Below the pieces are notes generated by a model. It searched no databases. It was given only the letters and a program-made list of their open reading frames with translations, and had not been told where the DNA came from. 64,000 nt of DNA. It comes from VAZQ01 sp963702695 (GTDB taxonomy: Bacteria; Pseudomonadota; Alphaproteobacteria; Rhizobiales; Xanthobacteraceae). Where the stretch lies: assembly GCA_963702695.1 (NCBI GenBank), contig CAVPDS010000011.1, forward strand, positions 124,001 to 188,000. Reading direction: 5' to 3'. Shown here one piece after another: positions 7,315 through 15,575 of the stretch; positions within the stretch are counted from its first letter, which is position 1, and the number at the start of each line of letters is the position of its first letter. The position numbers and the translations under genes are program-made.

Positions 7315-10269
7315 TCAGCCCGCCGCTCGGTGCAGCGCGTCCCATTCCCGCAGCGCCTTGGCGTCCCGGGGCGAGACATCGGGATAGGCTGGATCGCTAC
7401 CGACGGAGGACAGGATCTTCCACGAGCGGGCGCATTTGGTGCCCGCGGCCCGCCGGACGACCACGGCGACCCCCGGCGCTTCATCGAGCCGGAAGGCATC
7501 AGCGGGTCCGTCGCCCCGCTCCAGCGTTGCCGCTGACGTAATGCACAGTTCCGCGAGGTCGATCCCGGCCAGGATGACGAAAAGCTCGGCATCCGCCACG
7601 TAGATCTCCGGCGCGGCTTCGAGCGAGGAGCCAATTCGCTTGCCCGCCCGCTCGATCTCCAGCGCGCCGGTGACGACGCGGCGGACCTGCCGGATTTTCC
7701 GCCACCGCTCGGCCAGTGCCTCATTGTGCCAATCCGCCGGCACCTCTGGAAATGCTTCGAGGTGCACCGACCCTTCGCTTGCGGGATGGCGCGCGAGCCA
7801 CGCCTCCTCGGTGGTGAACGGCAGCATCGGCGCGAGCCAAGTCACGGTCGCCCGGAACAGGTGATCCAGCACAGTGAGGCACGCTTTGCGCGCCGGCGAC
7901 GAGATCGGGTCGCAGTACAGCGTGTCCTTGCGGATGTCGAAATAGAACGCCGAGAGATCGCCCGTCATGAACGCGGTGAGCGCGGCGAAGATGCGCTTGT
8001 AGTCGAAATCGGCATAGGCGCGCCGCACCTGCCGGTCGAGCTCGGACAGCCGGTGCAGCATCAGCCGTTCGAGCTCCGGCATATGCATCGGATCGACACG
8101 GTCCGCTTCGTGGAAATGCGCGAGCGAGCCGAGCATCCAGCGCAGCGTGTTGCGCAGCTTGCGATAGGTCTCGACCGTGGTCTTGAGGATTTCCGGCCCG
8201 ATGCGGAGATCATCTGCATAGTCGGAGGCACAGACCCACATGCGCAGGATATCGGCGCCCGACTGCTTGATCACGTCCTGCGGCGCCACCACGTTGCCCA
8301 GCGATTTCGACATCTTGCGTCCGTCCTCGTCGAGCACGAAGCCGTGCGTGAGCACCACGTCATAGGGCGCGCGGCCGCGCGTGCCGCAGCTTTCCAGCAG
8401 CGAGGAATGAAACCAGCCGCGGTGCTGGTCCGAGCCTTCGAGATACATCACGGTGTCCGGCCCGCCGTCGCGCTTGCGGTGCGGCATGAGGTCGGCGCGC
8501 TGCTCCAGCGTGAACGTGTGCGTGCAGCCGGAATCGAACCAGACGTCGAGAATGTCGTCGATCTTCCTCCACTCGTTCGAATCGTAATCCGGCTTGAGGA
8601 AACGCGCGGCCGCGCCGGTCGCGTACCAGGCGTCGGCGCCCTCACGCGCGAACGCGTCCGCGATCCGCGCATTGACGCGCTCGTCGTCGAGGATCTCGAT
8701 CGATCCGCTCTCATGTTCGCGGACGAACAGCGCGATCGGGACGCCCCAGGCGCGCTGGCGCGAGATCACCCAGTCCGGCCGCGACTCGATCATGCCGGTG
8801 ATGCGGTTCTCGCCCTGCGCCGGCACCCAGCGGGTTTCCTTGATCGCGGTGAGCGCGCGATGGCGCAGCGTGTCGTGGTCCGCTCCACCGACGACGGGCT
8901 TGTCCATCGCGATGAACCATTGCGGCGTGTTGCGGAAGATCACCGGCTTCTTCGAGCGCCAGGAGTGGGGATACTGGTGCTTGAGCCGGGCGCGCGCGAG
9001 CAGCATGTCGGCCTCGATCAGCGCCTTGATCACCGCCTCGTTGGCGTCGCCCTTCTCGCCCTTCTCGGTGAGCACGCGTTTACCGGCGAAGCCAGGCGCG
9101 TGCTCGGTGAACGCGCCATTCTCGTCGACCGTGTAGGGGATCGTGGTGTCGATGCCGTTCGCTTCGAGCCGCGACTTGTTGGACGTCCAGACATCGAAAT
9201 CCTCGCGGCCATGGCCGGGCGCAGTGTGGACGAAGCCGGTGCCGGTATCGTCGCTGACGTGGTCGCCGTCGAGCAGCGGCACGATGAACTGGTAGCCGGG
9301 ATTGAACTTGCTCAGTGGATGCGAGCAGCGAAGCTGGTCAAGCACATCTGCGCTCACGTCCGCGATCCGCTTGTAGGCGGTCACGCGCGAAGTCTTCATC
9401 ACGTCGAGCGCGAGCTTGTCGGCGAGGATGAGCCGATCGCCGACCTTGGCCCAGTTCTCGTTGGGCGCATCGACGACCTCGTGGAGCCCGTATTCGATCT
9501 TCGAGGAATAGCTGATCGCCCGATTGCCCGGCAGCGTCCACGGCGTGGTGGTCCAGATCACCACCGACGCGCCCTTAAGTTCGTCGCTGGGTGAGCTCGA
9601 TACCGGAAATTTCACCCAGACCTGGTCGGAGACATAGTCCTCGTACTCGACCTCGGCCTCGGCCAGTGCGGTCTTCTCGACCACCGACCACATCACCGGC
9701 TTCGAGCCGCGGTAGAGCGTGCCGTTCTTCAGGAATTTCATCAGCTCGCGCGCGATCTGCGCCTCGGCGGCAAAATCCATCGTGGTGTAGGGGTGCTCCC
9801 AGTCACCCTCGACGCCGAGCCGCTTGAACTCCTCACGCTGCACGCCGACCCAGTGCTCGGCGAAGGCGCGGCACTCCTGGCGGAATTCGACCACCGGCAC
9901 TGCGTCCTTGTTCTTGCCCTTGGCGCGGTATTCCTCCTCGATCTTCCACTCGATCGGCAGTCCGTGGCAGTCCCAGCCGGGGACGTAGTTGCTGTCGAAG
10001 CCCAGCATCTGCTGCGAGCGCGTCACCACGTCCTTGAGGATCTTGTTCAGCGCGTGCCCGATATGGATGTTGCCGTTGGCGTAGGGCGGGCCATCGTGGA
10101 GGATGAATTTCGGTCGGCCCGCCGCCGCCGCGCGCAGGCGGCGATAGAGGTCGAGCTCCTGCCAGCGCTTGAGGATTTCCGGCTCGCGCTGCGGCAGCCC
10201 CGCGCGCATGGGAAAACCGGTCTTGGGCAGGAATAGAGTCTCGCTGTAGTCGCGGGCGGCGTCGGTCAT
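7315..10269 (-). CDS. ileS: Isoleucyl-tRNA synthetase
   Basis: 984 aa, a full-length class Ia synthetase. HIGH is at residues 69-72 within a PPYANG-x-HIGH context, and KMSKS near residue 650. The CP1 editing domain lies between them, then the anticodon-binding domain and a C-terminal segment with KCARSWK that is a reduced version of the usual zinc-finger tail. It charges tRNA-Ile in the cytoplasm. It is divergent from the AI-2E family gene across a 358-bp spacer and heads the minus-strand ileS-lspA unit. Confidence 0.97.
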   Translation of the reverse strand: MTDAARDYSETLFLPKTGFPMRAGLPQREPEILKRWQELDLYRRLRAAAAGRPKFILHDGPPYANGNIHIGHALNKILKDVVTRSQQMLGFDSNYVPGWDCHGLPIEWKIEEEYRAKGKNKDAVPVVEFRQECRAFAEHWVGVQREEFKRLGVEGDWEHPYTTMDFAAEAQIARELMKFLKNGTLYRGSKPVMWSVVEKTALAEAEVEYEDYVSDQVWVKFPVSSSPSDELKGASVVIWTTTPWTLPGNRAISYSSKIEYGLHEVVDAPNENWAKVGDRLILADKLALDVMKTSRVTAYKRIADVSADVLDQLRCSHPLSKFNPGYQFIVPLLDGDHVSDDTGTGFVHTAPGHGREDFDVWTSNKSRLEANGIDTTIPYTVDENGAFTEHAPGFAGKRVLTEKGEKGDANEAVIKALIEADMLLARARLKHQYPHSWRSKKPVIFRNTPQWFIAMDKPVVGGADHDTLRHRALTAIKETRWVPAQGENRITGMIESRPDWVISRQRAWGVPIALFVREHESGSIEILDDERVNARIADAFAREGADAWYATGAAARFLKPDYDSNEWRKIDDILDVWFDSGCTHTFTLEQRADLMPHRKRDGGPDTVMYLEGSDQHRGWFHSSLLESCGTRGRAPYDVVLTHGFVLDEDGRKMSKSLGNVVAPQDVIKQSGADILRMWVCASDYADDLRIGPEILKTTVETYRKLRNTLRWMLGSLAHFHEADRVDPMHMPELERLMLHRLSELDRQVRRAYADFDYKRIFAALTAFMTGDLSAFYFDIRKDTLYCDPISSPARKACLTVLDHLFRATVTWLAPMLPFTTEEAWLARHPASEGSVHLEAFPEVPADWHNEALAERWRKIRQVRRVVTGALEIERAGKRIGSSLEAAPEIYVADAELFVILAGIDLAELCITSAATLERGDGPADAFRLDEAPGVAVVVRRAAGTKCARSWKILSSVGSDPAYPDVSPRDAKALREWDALHRAAG

Positions 10270-10627
10270 GTCGGCGGTCCAGGAGGGTGATAGGCGTGAG
10301 GGCTCGGCAATCCCGGTCCTCCGCTGACCACGGTCAAGCGGAGGCCGGGCCGGTAATTGGCCGAGCGGCCGACCCGATCACGACAGGAAATGAAGCGCGC
10401 GCCATCATGGCGCGCTTCCTAGCAGATCGAATATTCCGCGAAAAGCCCGCACTTGCCGCCAGACCAGTGAGCTTGTCACGAGACAAGCGAGACGGCAGGA
10501 TCGGGAACTCGAAGCCGCGCCCCCGCGTTATGCCGATTGTGCGGGGACCAAGACGGTCGCGAATCGGGCTCGCAGTGATGACGTGCCGGCGGTCCCAAGC
10601 CCCGCCACACCCTTCGGAGACCAGGTC
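10270..10627. other. Divergent ileS / AI-2E family intergenic region with two palindromes
   Basis: A 358-bp spacer that must hold the promoters of both flanking genes. Two imperfect palindromes stand out: 10312-10349, with CCCGG-type arms around a short loop, and 10391-10417, with GAAGCGCGC-type arms. Neither is followed by a T-run. I see no convincing tRNA, attenuator or conserved gene here; a 10-codon frame over the second palindrome lacks isoleucine codons and a proper ribosome binding site. Confidence 0.5.
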
Positions 10628-11731
10628 GTGGATTTGCCGTCTGCTGCTCGCAACAAGCGTTATCCTGTGGTCTTGAATGATCCGAAGCCGATCGAGGACG
10701 TCGATTTCTGGATGCTCGCGGCCCGCATCTCGACCGTGGGGATGTTCTTGCTGGCGATCGGGCTGTGCCTGTATTTCAGCCGCCCGATCCTGCTTCCGAT
10801 CTTCGCCGCGATCATCGTTGGCACCACGCTCCGGCCGCTGGTCAAGCGCGCTGCCGCCGTGGGCGTGGCGCCGTGGATGACCGCCCTCCTGTTGGTCGTG
10901 GTGATGGCCGCCGCCCTGGGACTCGCCGCGAGCTTTCTGGCGAAACCGGTCAGCGAGTGGATCGCGCGCGCGCCCGAAATAGCGGCCACGGTCAAGCAGA
11001 AGCTCTACGTGCTCGATCGCCCGCTGTCCGGACTGCGTGAGATTCAGAATGCGATCACGCCGGCGCCGGCCGGCGACGCCGTCAAGGTGCAGTCGACCGA
11101 CAGCAACATGCTTGAGCCGCTGGTCTCGACCGTGACGCCGGCGCTGACGGAGCTGATGGTGTTCTTCGTCACCCTGATCTTTTATCTGATCGGCCAGATG
11201 GAACTGCGCACCCAGCTCGCGATGATGTTCCCCAGCCGCGACGCGAAGCTGCGGTTCCTGCGCATCACCAATGATATCGAACACAACCTTGCGTCCTATC
11301 TCGCGCTCGTCACGGTGGTGAATTGCTCGCTCGGTATCGTGGTGGGCATCGGGGCGTGGATGTTCGGCTTTCCGAGCCCGCTGACCTTCGGCATCCTCGC
11401 CATGGTGTTCAACTACGTGCCGTATATCGGGCCGGCCGCGATGGCGATCGTGCTGTTCGTCGTGGGATTGGTGAGCTTCCCGTCGTTCGGACAGGCGCTC
11501 GTCCCGCCGGCCTGCTTCGTCGTGCTCACCACGCTGGAAGGACAGATCCTCACGCCCGCTGTGCTGGGCCATCAACTCACGCTCAATCCGCTAGCGGTCT
11601 TCCTCGCACTTGCGTTCTGGACCTGGATGTGGGGGCCGTTCGGCGCTTTTCTGGCGGTGCCGCTTTCGATCATCGCACTAGTCATCTTCAATCACTTGTT
11701 TCCCGCCGACGAGGCCAAACTGCCCGGCTGA
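10628..11731 (+). CDS. AI-2E/PerM family transporter
   Basis: About 367 aa with roughly eight membrane segments: two near residues 30-85, one near 85-105, and five in the last 200 residues. The C-terminal half carries the family's typical NYVPYIGP and LTLNPLAVFLALAFWTW segments. The family (AI-2E/PerM/YdiK) exports small molecules or ions; the substrate cannot be deduced. The GTG at 10628 is preferred because GGAG lies 8 bases upstream; a GTG at 10583 is the longer alternative. It leads the plus-strand run into the DUF883 gene after 71 bp. Confidence 0.9.
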   Translation: MDLPSAARNKRYPVVLNDPKPIEDVDFWMLAARISTVGMFLLAIGLCLYFSRPILLPIFAAIIVGTTLRPLVKRAAAVGVAPWMTALLLVVVMAAALGLAASFLAKPVSEWIARAPEIAATVKQKLYVLDRPLSGLREIQNAITPAPAGDAVKVQSTDSNMLEPLVSTVTPALTELMVFFVTLIFYLIGQMELRTQLAMMFPSRDAKLRFLRITNDIEHNLASYLALVTVVNCSLGIVVGIGAWMFGFPSPLTFGILAMVFNYVPYIGPAAMAIVLFVVGLVSFPSFGQALVPPACFVVLTTLEGQILTPAVLGHQLTLNPLAVFLALAFWTWMWGPFGAFLAVPLSIIALVIFNHLFPADEAKLPG

Positions 11732-11802
11732 CCGGAACTTTTTCGCTTGCGCCCGGTTGGGGGCACAGGCAATTTCCTCAATGCACGGAGTGGAGTAGGT
11801 TC

Positions 11803-12195
11803 ATGGCCAACATGTCGAGCATGTCTAATACGGCGCGCGATGCCGCCAAGGACGCCCGCGACACCGCCAAGGACGTCGGCAAGGCCGCCGCCGCCGGGAG
11901 CGAGAACGTCAAGGACGATCTGACGTCCTTGCGCGAAGACGTCGCCAGGCTCACCCAGCAGATCGCCGACATCGTTTCCTCGGGCGGCAACACGGCCTGG
12001 AAGCACGCCCGCGAGAACGTCGAGGGCGTGATCTCCGGCGTGGAGACGAAAGGCCAGGAAGCGATCGACGCGGTGCGCGAGGTGGGTGACAACGTCGTCG
12101 ACGCGATCGATGAATCGCTCAAGCAGCGCCCGTACACGACGCTCGCGCTTGCGGTCGGCATCGGCTTCCTGTTCGGCGCGACTTGGCGGCGTTGA
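11803..12195 (+). CDS. DUF883 (ElaB/YqjD-like) membrane-anchored protein
   Basis: 130 aa. A hydrophilic, alanine- and lysine-rich helical region (residues 10-110) is followed by a single C-terminal helix ending in GIGFLFGATWRR. This is the architecture of DUF883 proteins, which in enterobacteria tether ribosomes to the inner membrane in stationary phase. The ATG at 11803 has GGAG about 8 bases upstream. It precedes another small membrane protein gene, and such pairs are common in envelope stress units. Confidence 0.88.
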   Translation: MANMSSMSNTARDAAKDARDTAKDVGKAAAAGSENVKDDLTSLREDVARLTQQIADIVSSGGNTAWKHARENVEGVISGVETKGQEAIDAVREVGDNVVDAIDESLKQRPYTTLALAVGIGFLFGATWRR

Positions 12196-12304
12196 GACTT
12201 GGCGACGTTGAGCAATATTTGGCGGCGCTAAAAAGCTTGAGGCGCTAAACAACGAAGGGCGGGCGAGGCCGGCTGAGGCGGTCCTGCTCGGCGAGAGTTT
12301 ACGA

Positions 12305-12757
12305 ATGGGCGGCTGGGTTCGTTATCTGGAGCTGATGGCCAAGTCGAAGACGGGCCTCAGCTCCACCATCATCGTCTGGGGTGTCGTCGCTCTGGTCGCC
12401 GCGACGGCGGCGCTGTTTTTTCTGAGTCTCACCATCTTCATCTGGCTCGCCGACCGATACAGCCCGCTGACCGGCGCGCTGGTGCTCACCGGCTTGTATC
12501 TTCTGCTGCTGATCGTTGCCATCGTCGTGATCGTCATGTCGCGTAAGCGCACGATCGGGCGGGCCGAAGTCGCGCTCGCGGCGCGCCGCAACGCCGCCTG
12601 GTTCGATCCTTCCCTGCTTGCCACCGGATTGCAGATCGGTCGCGCGGTCGGCTGGCGGCAATTCGTTCCGCTGATCGGCGCCGCGCTGCTCGCCGCCGGC
12701 CTCGCCAAGGAATGGAGCGGCCACCGCACGCCGCATGACAAGGACAGCGAAAGCTAG
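12305..12757 (+). CDS. Small holin-like (DUF1469-type) membrane protein
   Basis: 150 aa with two strong adjacent helices (about residues 20-45 and 57-79), a basic amphipathic stretch, and a third weaker helix near 117-133. The two-helix hairpin after a DUF883 gene fits the Phage_holin_3_6/DUF1469 group, also found beside elaB-type genes in other bacteria. An ATG at residue 11 is an alternative start. The stop TAG shares CTAG with the stop of ribF on the other strand, so the two genes converge with a 4-bp overlap. Function unknown. Confidence 0.75.
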   Translation: MGGWVRYLELMAKSKTGLSSTIIVWGVVALVAATAALFFLSLTIFIWLADRYSPLTGALVLTGLYLLLLIVAIVVIVMSRKRTIGRAEVALAARRNAAWFDPSLLATGLQIGRAVGWRQFVPLIGAALLAAGLAKEWSGHRTPHDKDSES

Positions 12758-13737
12758 ACGGGCACGGTCCCGAGCGGCGGAAACGCCTCCGGCACTTTGG
12801 TCAGGGTGGCCTGGGCGATGCGGGAATCCTCGTCCATGCGCCGGATCAGGCCGTCGATGGAATCGAAGACAAGCTCCGGCCTGATCCAGTCGATGAAGGC
12901 GACGTCGATCGTCTGCCCATAGAGATCGCCGGAAAAATCGAACAGGAACGCTTCGAGCAGGACGGTCCCGACATCGAACATCGGCCGCCGGCCGAAACTT
13001 GCGACGCCGTCGTATCGCTTGGAGCCGACTCCGATACGGACCGCATAGATTCCGTGGCGCAGTCCGCACGCCGAGTCCAAGCGCATGTTGGCGGTCGGAT
13101 AGCCGAGCTCGCGTCCGCGCTTGTCGCCATGGACCACTTCGCCGCTCACGAACCAGGGATAGCCGAGCAACTGATTGGCATGCTCGATCCGCCCCGCCGC
13201 CAGTGCCTCGCGGATGATGCCCGAGGAAATCCGCTCGCCGTCAACTTCGACGGCCGGCACGATGTCGACCGTGAAATTGCGGCTCGCCCCTTCCGCAGCC
13301 AGCAAGTCCGGCGTTCCGGCGCGCTGGTGGCCGAAGCGGAAGTCGAAGCCGACCGCCGCTCCGGTAATGCCGAGCCGGCGCAGCAGGATATCGTTGATGA
13401 AATCCTCCGGCTTGGGCTCGGCCAGCGCCGCATCGAACTTGAGCACAACCGCGCCGGCGAGGCCGGTCGACGCGAACAGGCGCAGCTTGGCCCGTTCGTC
13501 GGTGAGGCGGAACAACGGCTCCCGCGGCCGCAGGAACCTGCGCGGATGTGGCTCGAACGTCAGCGCGACCGCCGGCCGGCCGAGCAGTGCCGCGCGCTGC
13601 TGCGCCGCCGCGATCACCGCGCGGTGACCGCGATGCACGCCGTCGAAATTGCCGATCGCCACCACCGCGCCGGCAAGCGCGGGGTGCGGCCGGGCGCCGT
13701 GGACGACTACGAACTCGTGCGTTTTGCTTTCGACCAT
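12754..13737 (-). CDS. ribF: Bifunctional riboflavin kinase / FAD synthetase
   Basis: 327 aa. The N-terminal FAD synthetase domain has the nucleotidyltransferase HxGH motif (HRGH at 35-38, after GNFDGV) and a later SSGIIREAL segment. The C-terminal riboflavin kinase domain begins near residue 190 and has GYPTANM. It phosphorylates riboflavin to FMN and adenylates it to FAD. The ATG at 13737 is used rather than the TTG one codon earlier. No FMN riboswitch-like leader is visible; the leader has an 11-bp perfect palindrome instead. Confidence 0.95.
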   Translation of the reverse strand: MVESKTHEFVVVHGARPHPALAGAVVAIGNFDGVHRGHRAVIAAAQQRAALLGRPAVALTFEPHPRRFLRPREPLFRLTDERAKLRLFASTGLAGAVVLKFDAALAEPKPEDFINDILLRRLGITGAAVGFDFRFGHQRAGTPDLLAAEGASRNFTVDIVPAVEVDGERISSGIIREALAAGRIEHANQLLGYPWFVSGEVVHGDKRGRELGYPTANMRLDSACGLRHGIYAVRIGVGSKRYDGVASFGRRPMFDVGTVLLEAFLFDFSGDLYGQTIDVAFIDWIRPELVFDSIDGLIRRMDEDSRIAQATLTKVPEAFPPLGTVPV

Positions 13738-13763
13738 CAACTGCGGCTCTCGATACCCCTCGT

Positions 13764-13787
13764 TTCCTCCCGCGAGCGCGGGAGGAA
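13764..13787. repeat. 11-bp perfect palindrome between ribF and cheY
   Basis: TTCCTCCCGCG and CGCGGGAGGAA face each other across a 2-nt loop. It is one of several CTCCCG...CGGGAG palindromes in the window (see 15449-15483 and 27827-27854). It lies between divergent genes, so it is not a transcription terminator of either one. Confidence 0.7.
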
Positions 13788-13955
13788 GGGTGAGGAGGTT
13801 TTAGTTAACCGGATTTTCAAGGGAATTCGCTAGGACTTCCCTGTGGAAGACGTCGCGAGCCCGAGGCGGCCCCGTTTGTGCCACGGGACGACAGGTCACT
13901 CAACGACAGGCCATTCCGGCTGCCACTGACGGCCGGCTTGCCGGGGCGGAGCGAG

Positions 13956-14366
13956 ATGATGGCGGCTGATCCGAAAATGCCGATCCTCCTGGTCGACGAC
14001 TACGGCACGATGCTGCGCATCATCCGCAATCTATTAAGTCAGCTTGGCTTTGTGAACATCGACGACGCCTCCAACGGATCCGACGCGCTGGTCAAGCTGC
14101 AACAGAAGCAATATCGGCTGGTGATCTCGGATTGGAACATGGGGCAGATGACCGGCTACGAGTTGCTTCAGGCCGTCCGTGCCGATCCGGTGCTCGCCCA
14201 GATTCCTTTCATCATGGTGACGGCCGAGTCGAAAACCGAAAATGTGATCGCCGCGCAGAACTCTGGCGTCAGCAGCTACATCGTCAAGCCGTTCAATGCG
14301 CAGATCCTGCGCAGCAAGATCGCCGCGCTCTTCCCTGACGAGGCGCCCGCCCCGATGCCGGCGTAG
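13956..14366 (+). CDS. Stand-alone CheY-like response regulator
   Basis: 136 aa, a single receiver domain with no output domain. The acidic pair is in LLVDDYG, the phospho-acceptor is D59 in VISDWNMG, the conserved Thr is in MVTAES, and the Lys is in YIVKPF. It should signal by protein contact, as chemotaxis CheY does, but no che or histidine kinase gene is nearby, so its input is unknown. Two ATGs in tandem (13956, 13959) follow GGAG; upstream codons are ignored as leader. Confidence 0.88.
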   Translation: MMAADPKMPILLVDDYGTMLRIIRNLLSQLGFVNIDDASNGSDALVKLQQKQYRLVISDWNMGQMTGYELLQAVRADPVLAQIPFIMVTAESKTENVIAAQNSGVSSYIVKPFNAQILRSKIAALFPDEAPAPMPA

Positions 14367-14397
14367 CTTCTTACCGAAGGCCCCTTAAGACGGCGGC

Positions 14398-15270
14398 CTA
14401 CCAGGCGAGCCGCTGCATCACCGCCTTCGGAAACAGGCCCGCCGCCGCGAAGATATCGGCAAGGGCCGCCGCGTCCGGGTTCTCGCGCTCGCCAAGCTCT
14501 TCGGCGTGAATGCCGGCCGTCACGAACAGGCAATCGATCCCGAACGCCGCAGCGCCCTTGAGATCGGTGCGCACGGAGTCGCCGATCGCAAGGACGCGCG
14601 AGGGATCGACGGGGCGCCCGCGGGCGCGTTCGGCCATCGTGATCGCCTGCTCATAGATCGGCCGGTACGGCTTGCCTGCATAGATCACTTCGCCGCCGGC
14701 TGCCGCATAGAGATCCGCGATCGCGCCGGCGCAGTACACCAGATGCTCGCCGCGCTCGACTACGATATCGGGGTTGGCGCAGACCATCGTGAGTTCGCGC
14801 GCGCGCATCTGCTCGATGAGCGGCTGATAATCCTGCGGCGTTTCCCTCGTGTCGTCGAACAGTCCCGAGCAGACCACGAAGTCGGCGGTCGCGACCGGTC
14901 CAGGCTGCACATCAAGCCGCTCGAACATCGGAATGTCGCGGGGCGGTCCGATGTGAAAGACCCGTTCACCGGTGCGCGCGGCGACGATCGCGCGGGTGAC
15001 ATCGCCCGAGCTGATGATGCCGTCGAACGCTGCGCGCGGCACCGCCAGCGGGTCGAGCGTCCGCTGCACGACGACATCGCCCGGACGCGGGGCGTTGGTG
15101 ACGAGGATCACGGTGCCGCCCCGACGCCGAAACTGCATGAGCGCATCGCACGCCTCCGGCGTCGCCGCGACGCCGTTATGCACCACCCCCCAGACATCGC
15201 AGAGCACGGCGTCGTAGTTCGGGAGGAGCGTGGACACGTGCCGGAGAAGGGGAGGGAGCCTGACAACCAT
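14398..15270 (-). CDS. HAD-IIA family phosphatase, TIGR01459-like
   Basis: 290 aa, single HAD hydrolase. The nucleophile motif is CDVWGVVHNG with D25 and a Trp where the acid/base Asp would be; motif II is VTNAP; the C-terminal motif is GDSVRTDLKGA with the acidic residues that hold Mg2+. The DVWG variant marks the TIGR01459 group, whose substrate is unknown. It is convergent with the cheY gene, stops 31 bp apart. Confidence 0.85.
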   Translation of the reverse strand: MVVRLPPLLRHVSTLLPNYDAVLCDVWGVVHNGVAATPEACDALMQFRRRGGTVILVTNAPRPGDVVVQRTLDPLAVPRAAFDGIISSGDVTRAIVAARTGERVFHIGPPRDIPMFERLDVQPGPVATADFVVCSGLFDDTRETPQDYQPLIEQMRARELTMVCANPDIVVERGEHLVYCAGAIADLYAAAGGEVIYAGKPYRPIYEQAITMAERARGRPVDPSRVLAIGDSVRTDLKGAAAFGIDCLFVTAGIHAEELGERENPDAAALADIFAAAGLFPKAVMQRLAW

Positions 15271-15575
15271 GATGCTCGGTGCTACGCGTCGGAGGATGAG
15301 TCACCGCGTCTCGGCCGGTATGCCCGGCGGTCCACGTCTTTGCTGCTCCACGGCTTCCAAGACGTGGATGCCCGCGACAAGCGCGGGCACGGCGGGGCAA
15401 ATTCCCACGCCGTCAGTCCGACCGCAAGACGCGTTGCGTGGCGTTGCCGCATTGCCCTCTCCCGCAACGGGAGAGGGCAATGCCGTGCCGCCGTGCTTAC
15501 GGCACGATCGCACTCCGTGGTTGCTTCGTTCACTCAGCGCCTACGCGCTTTCGCGCGGACTGCCGAACACGGCGA
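15271..15575. other. Intergenic region with palindromic repeats
   Basis: A 305-bp gap between the EAL gene and the HAD gene, both on the minus strand. It contains a GCCCGCG...CGCGGGC palindrome near 15368-15390 and the strong hairpin listed separately. No gene is supported; the open frames across it are G+C-driven shadows. Confidence 0.55.
15449..15483. repeat. 16-bp perfect inverted repeat hairpin
   Basis: GCATTGCCCTCTCCCG and its exact complement face each other across the 3-nt loop CAA. This CCCTCTCCCG-CAA-CGGGAGAGGG core is a familiar intergenic palindrome of Bradyrhizobium-type genomes. No T-run follows on either strand, so a REP-like element is more likely than a terminator. Confidence 0.85.

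Noticed and set aside
10385..10420. A 10-codon leader-like frame over a hairpin upstream of ileS
   Set aside because: It lacks isoleucine codons and points away from ileS; the ribosome site is too close to the ATG.
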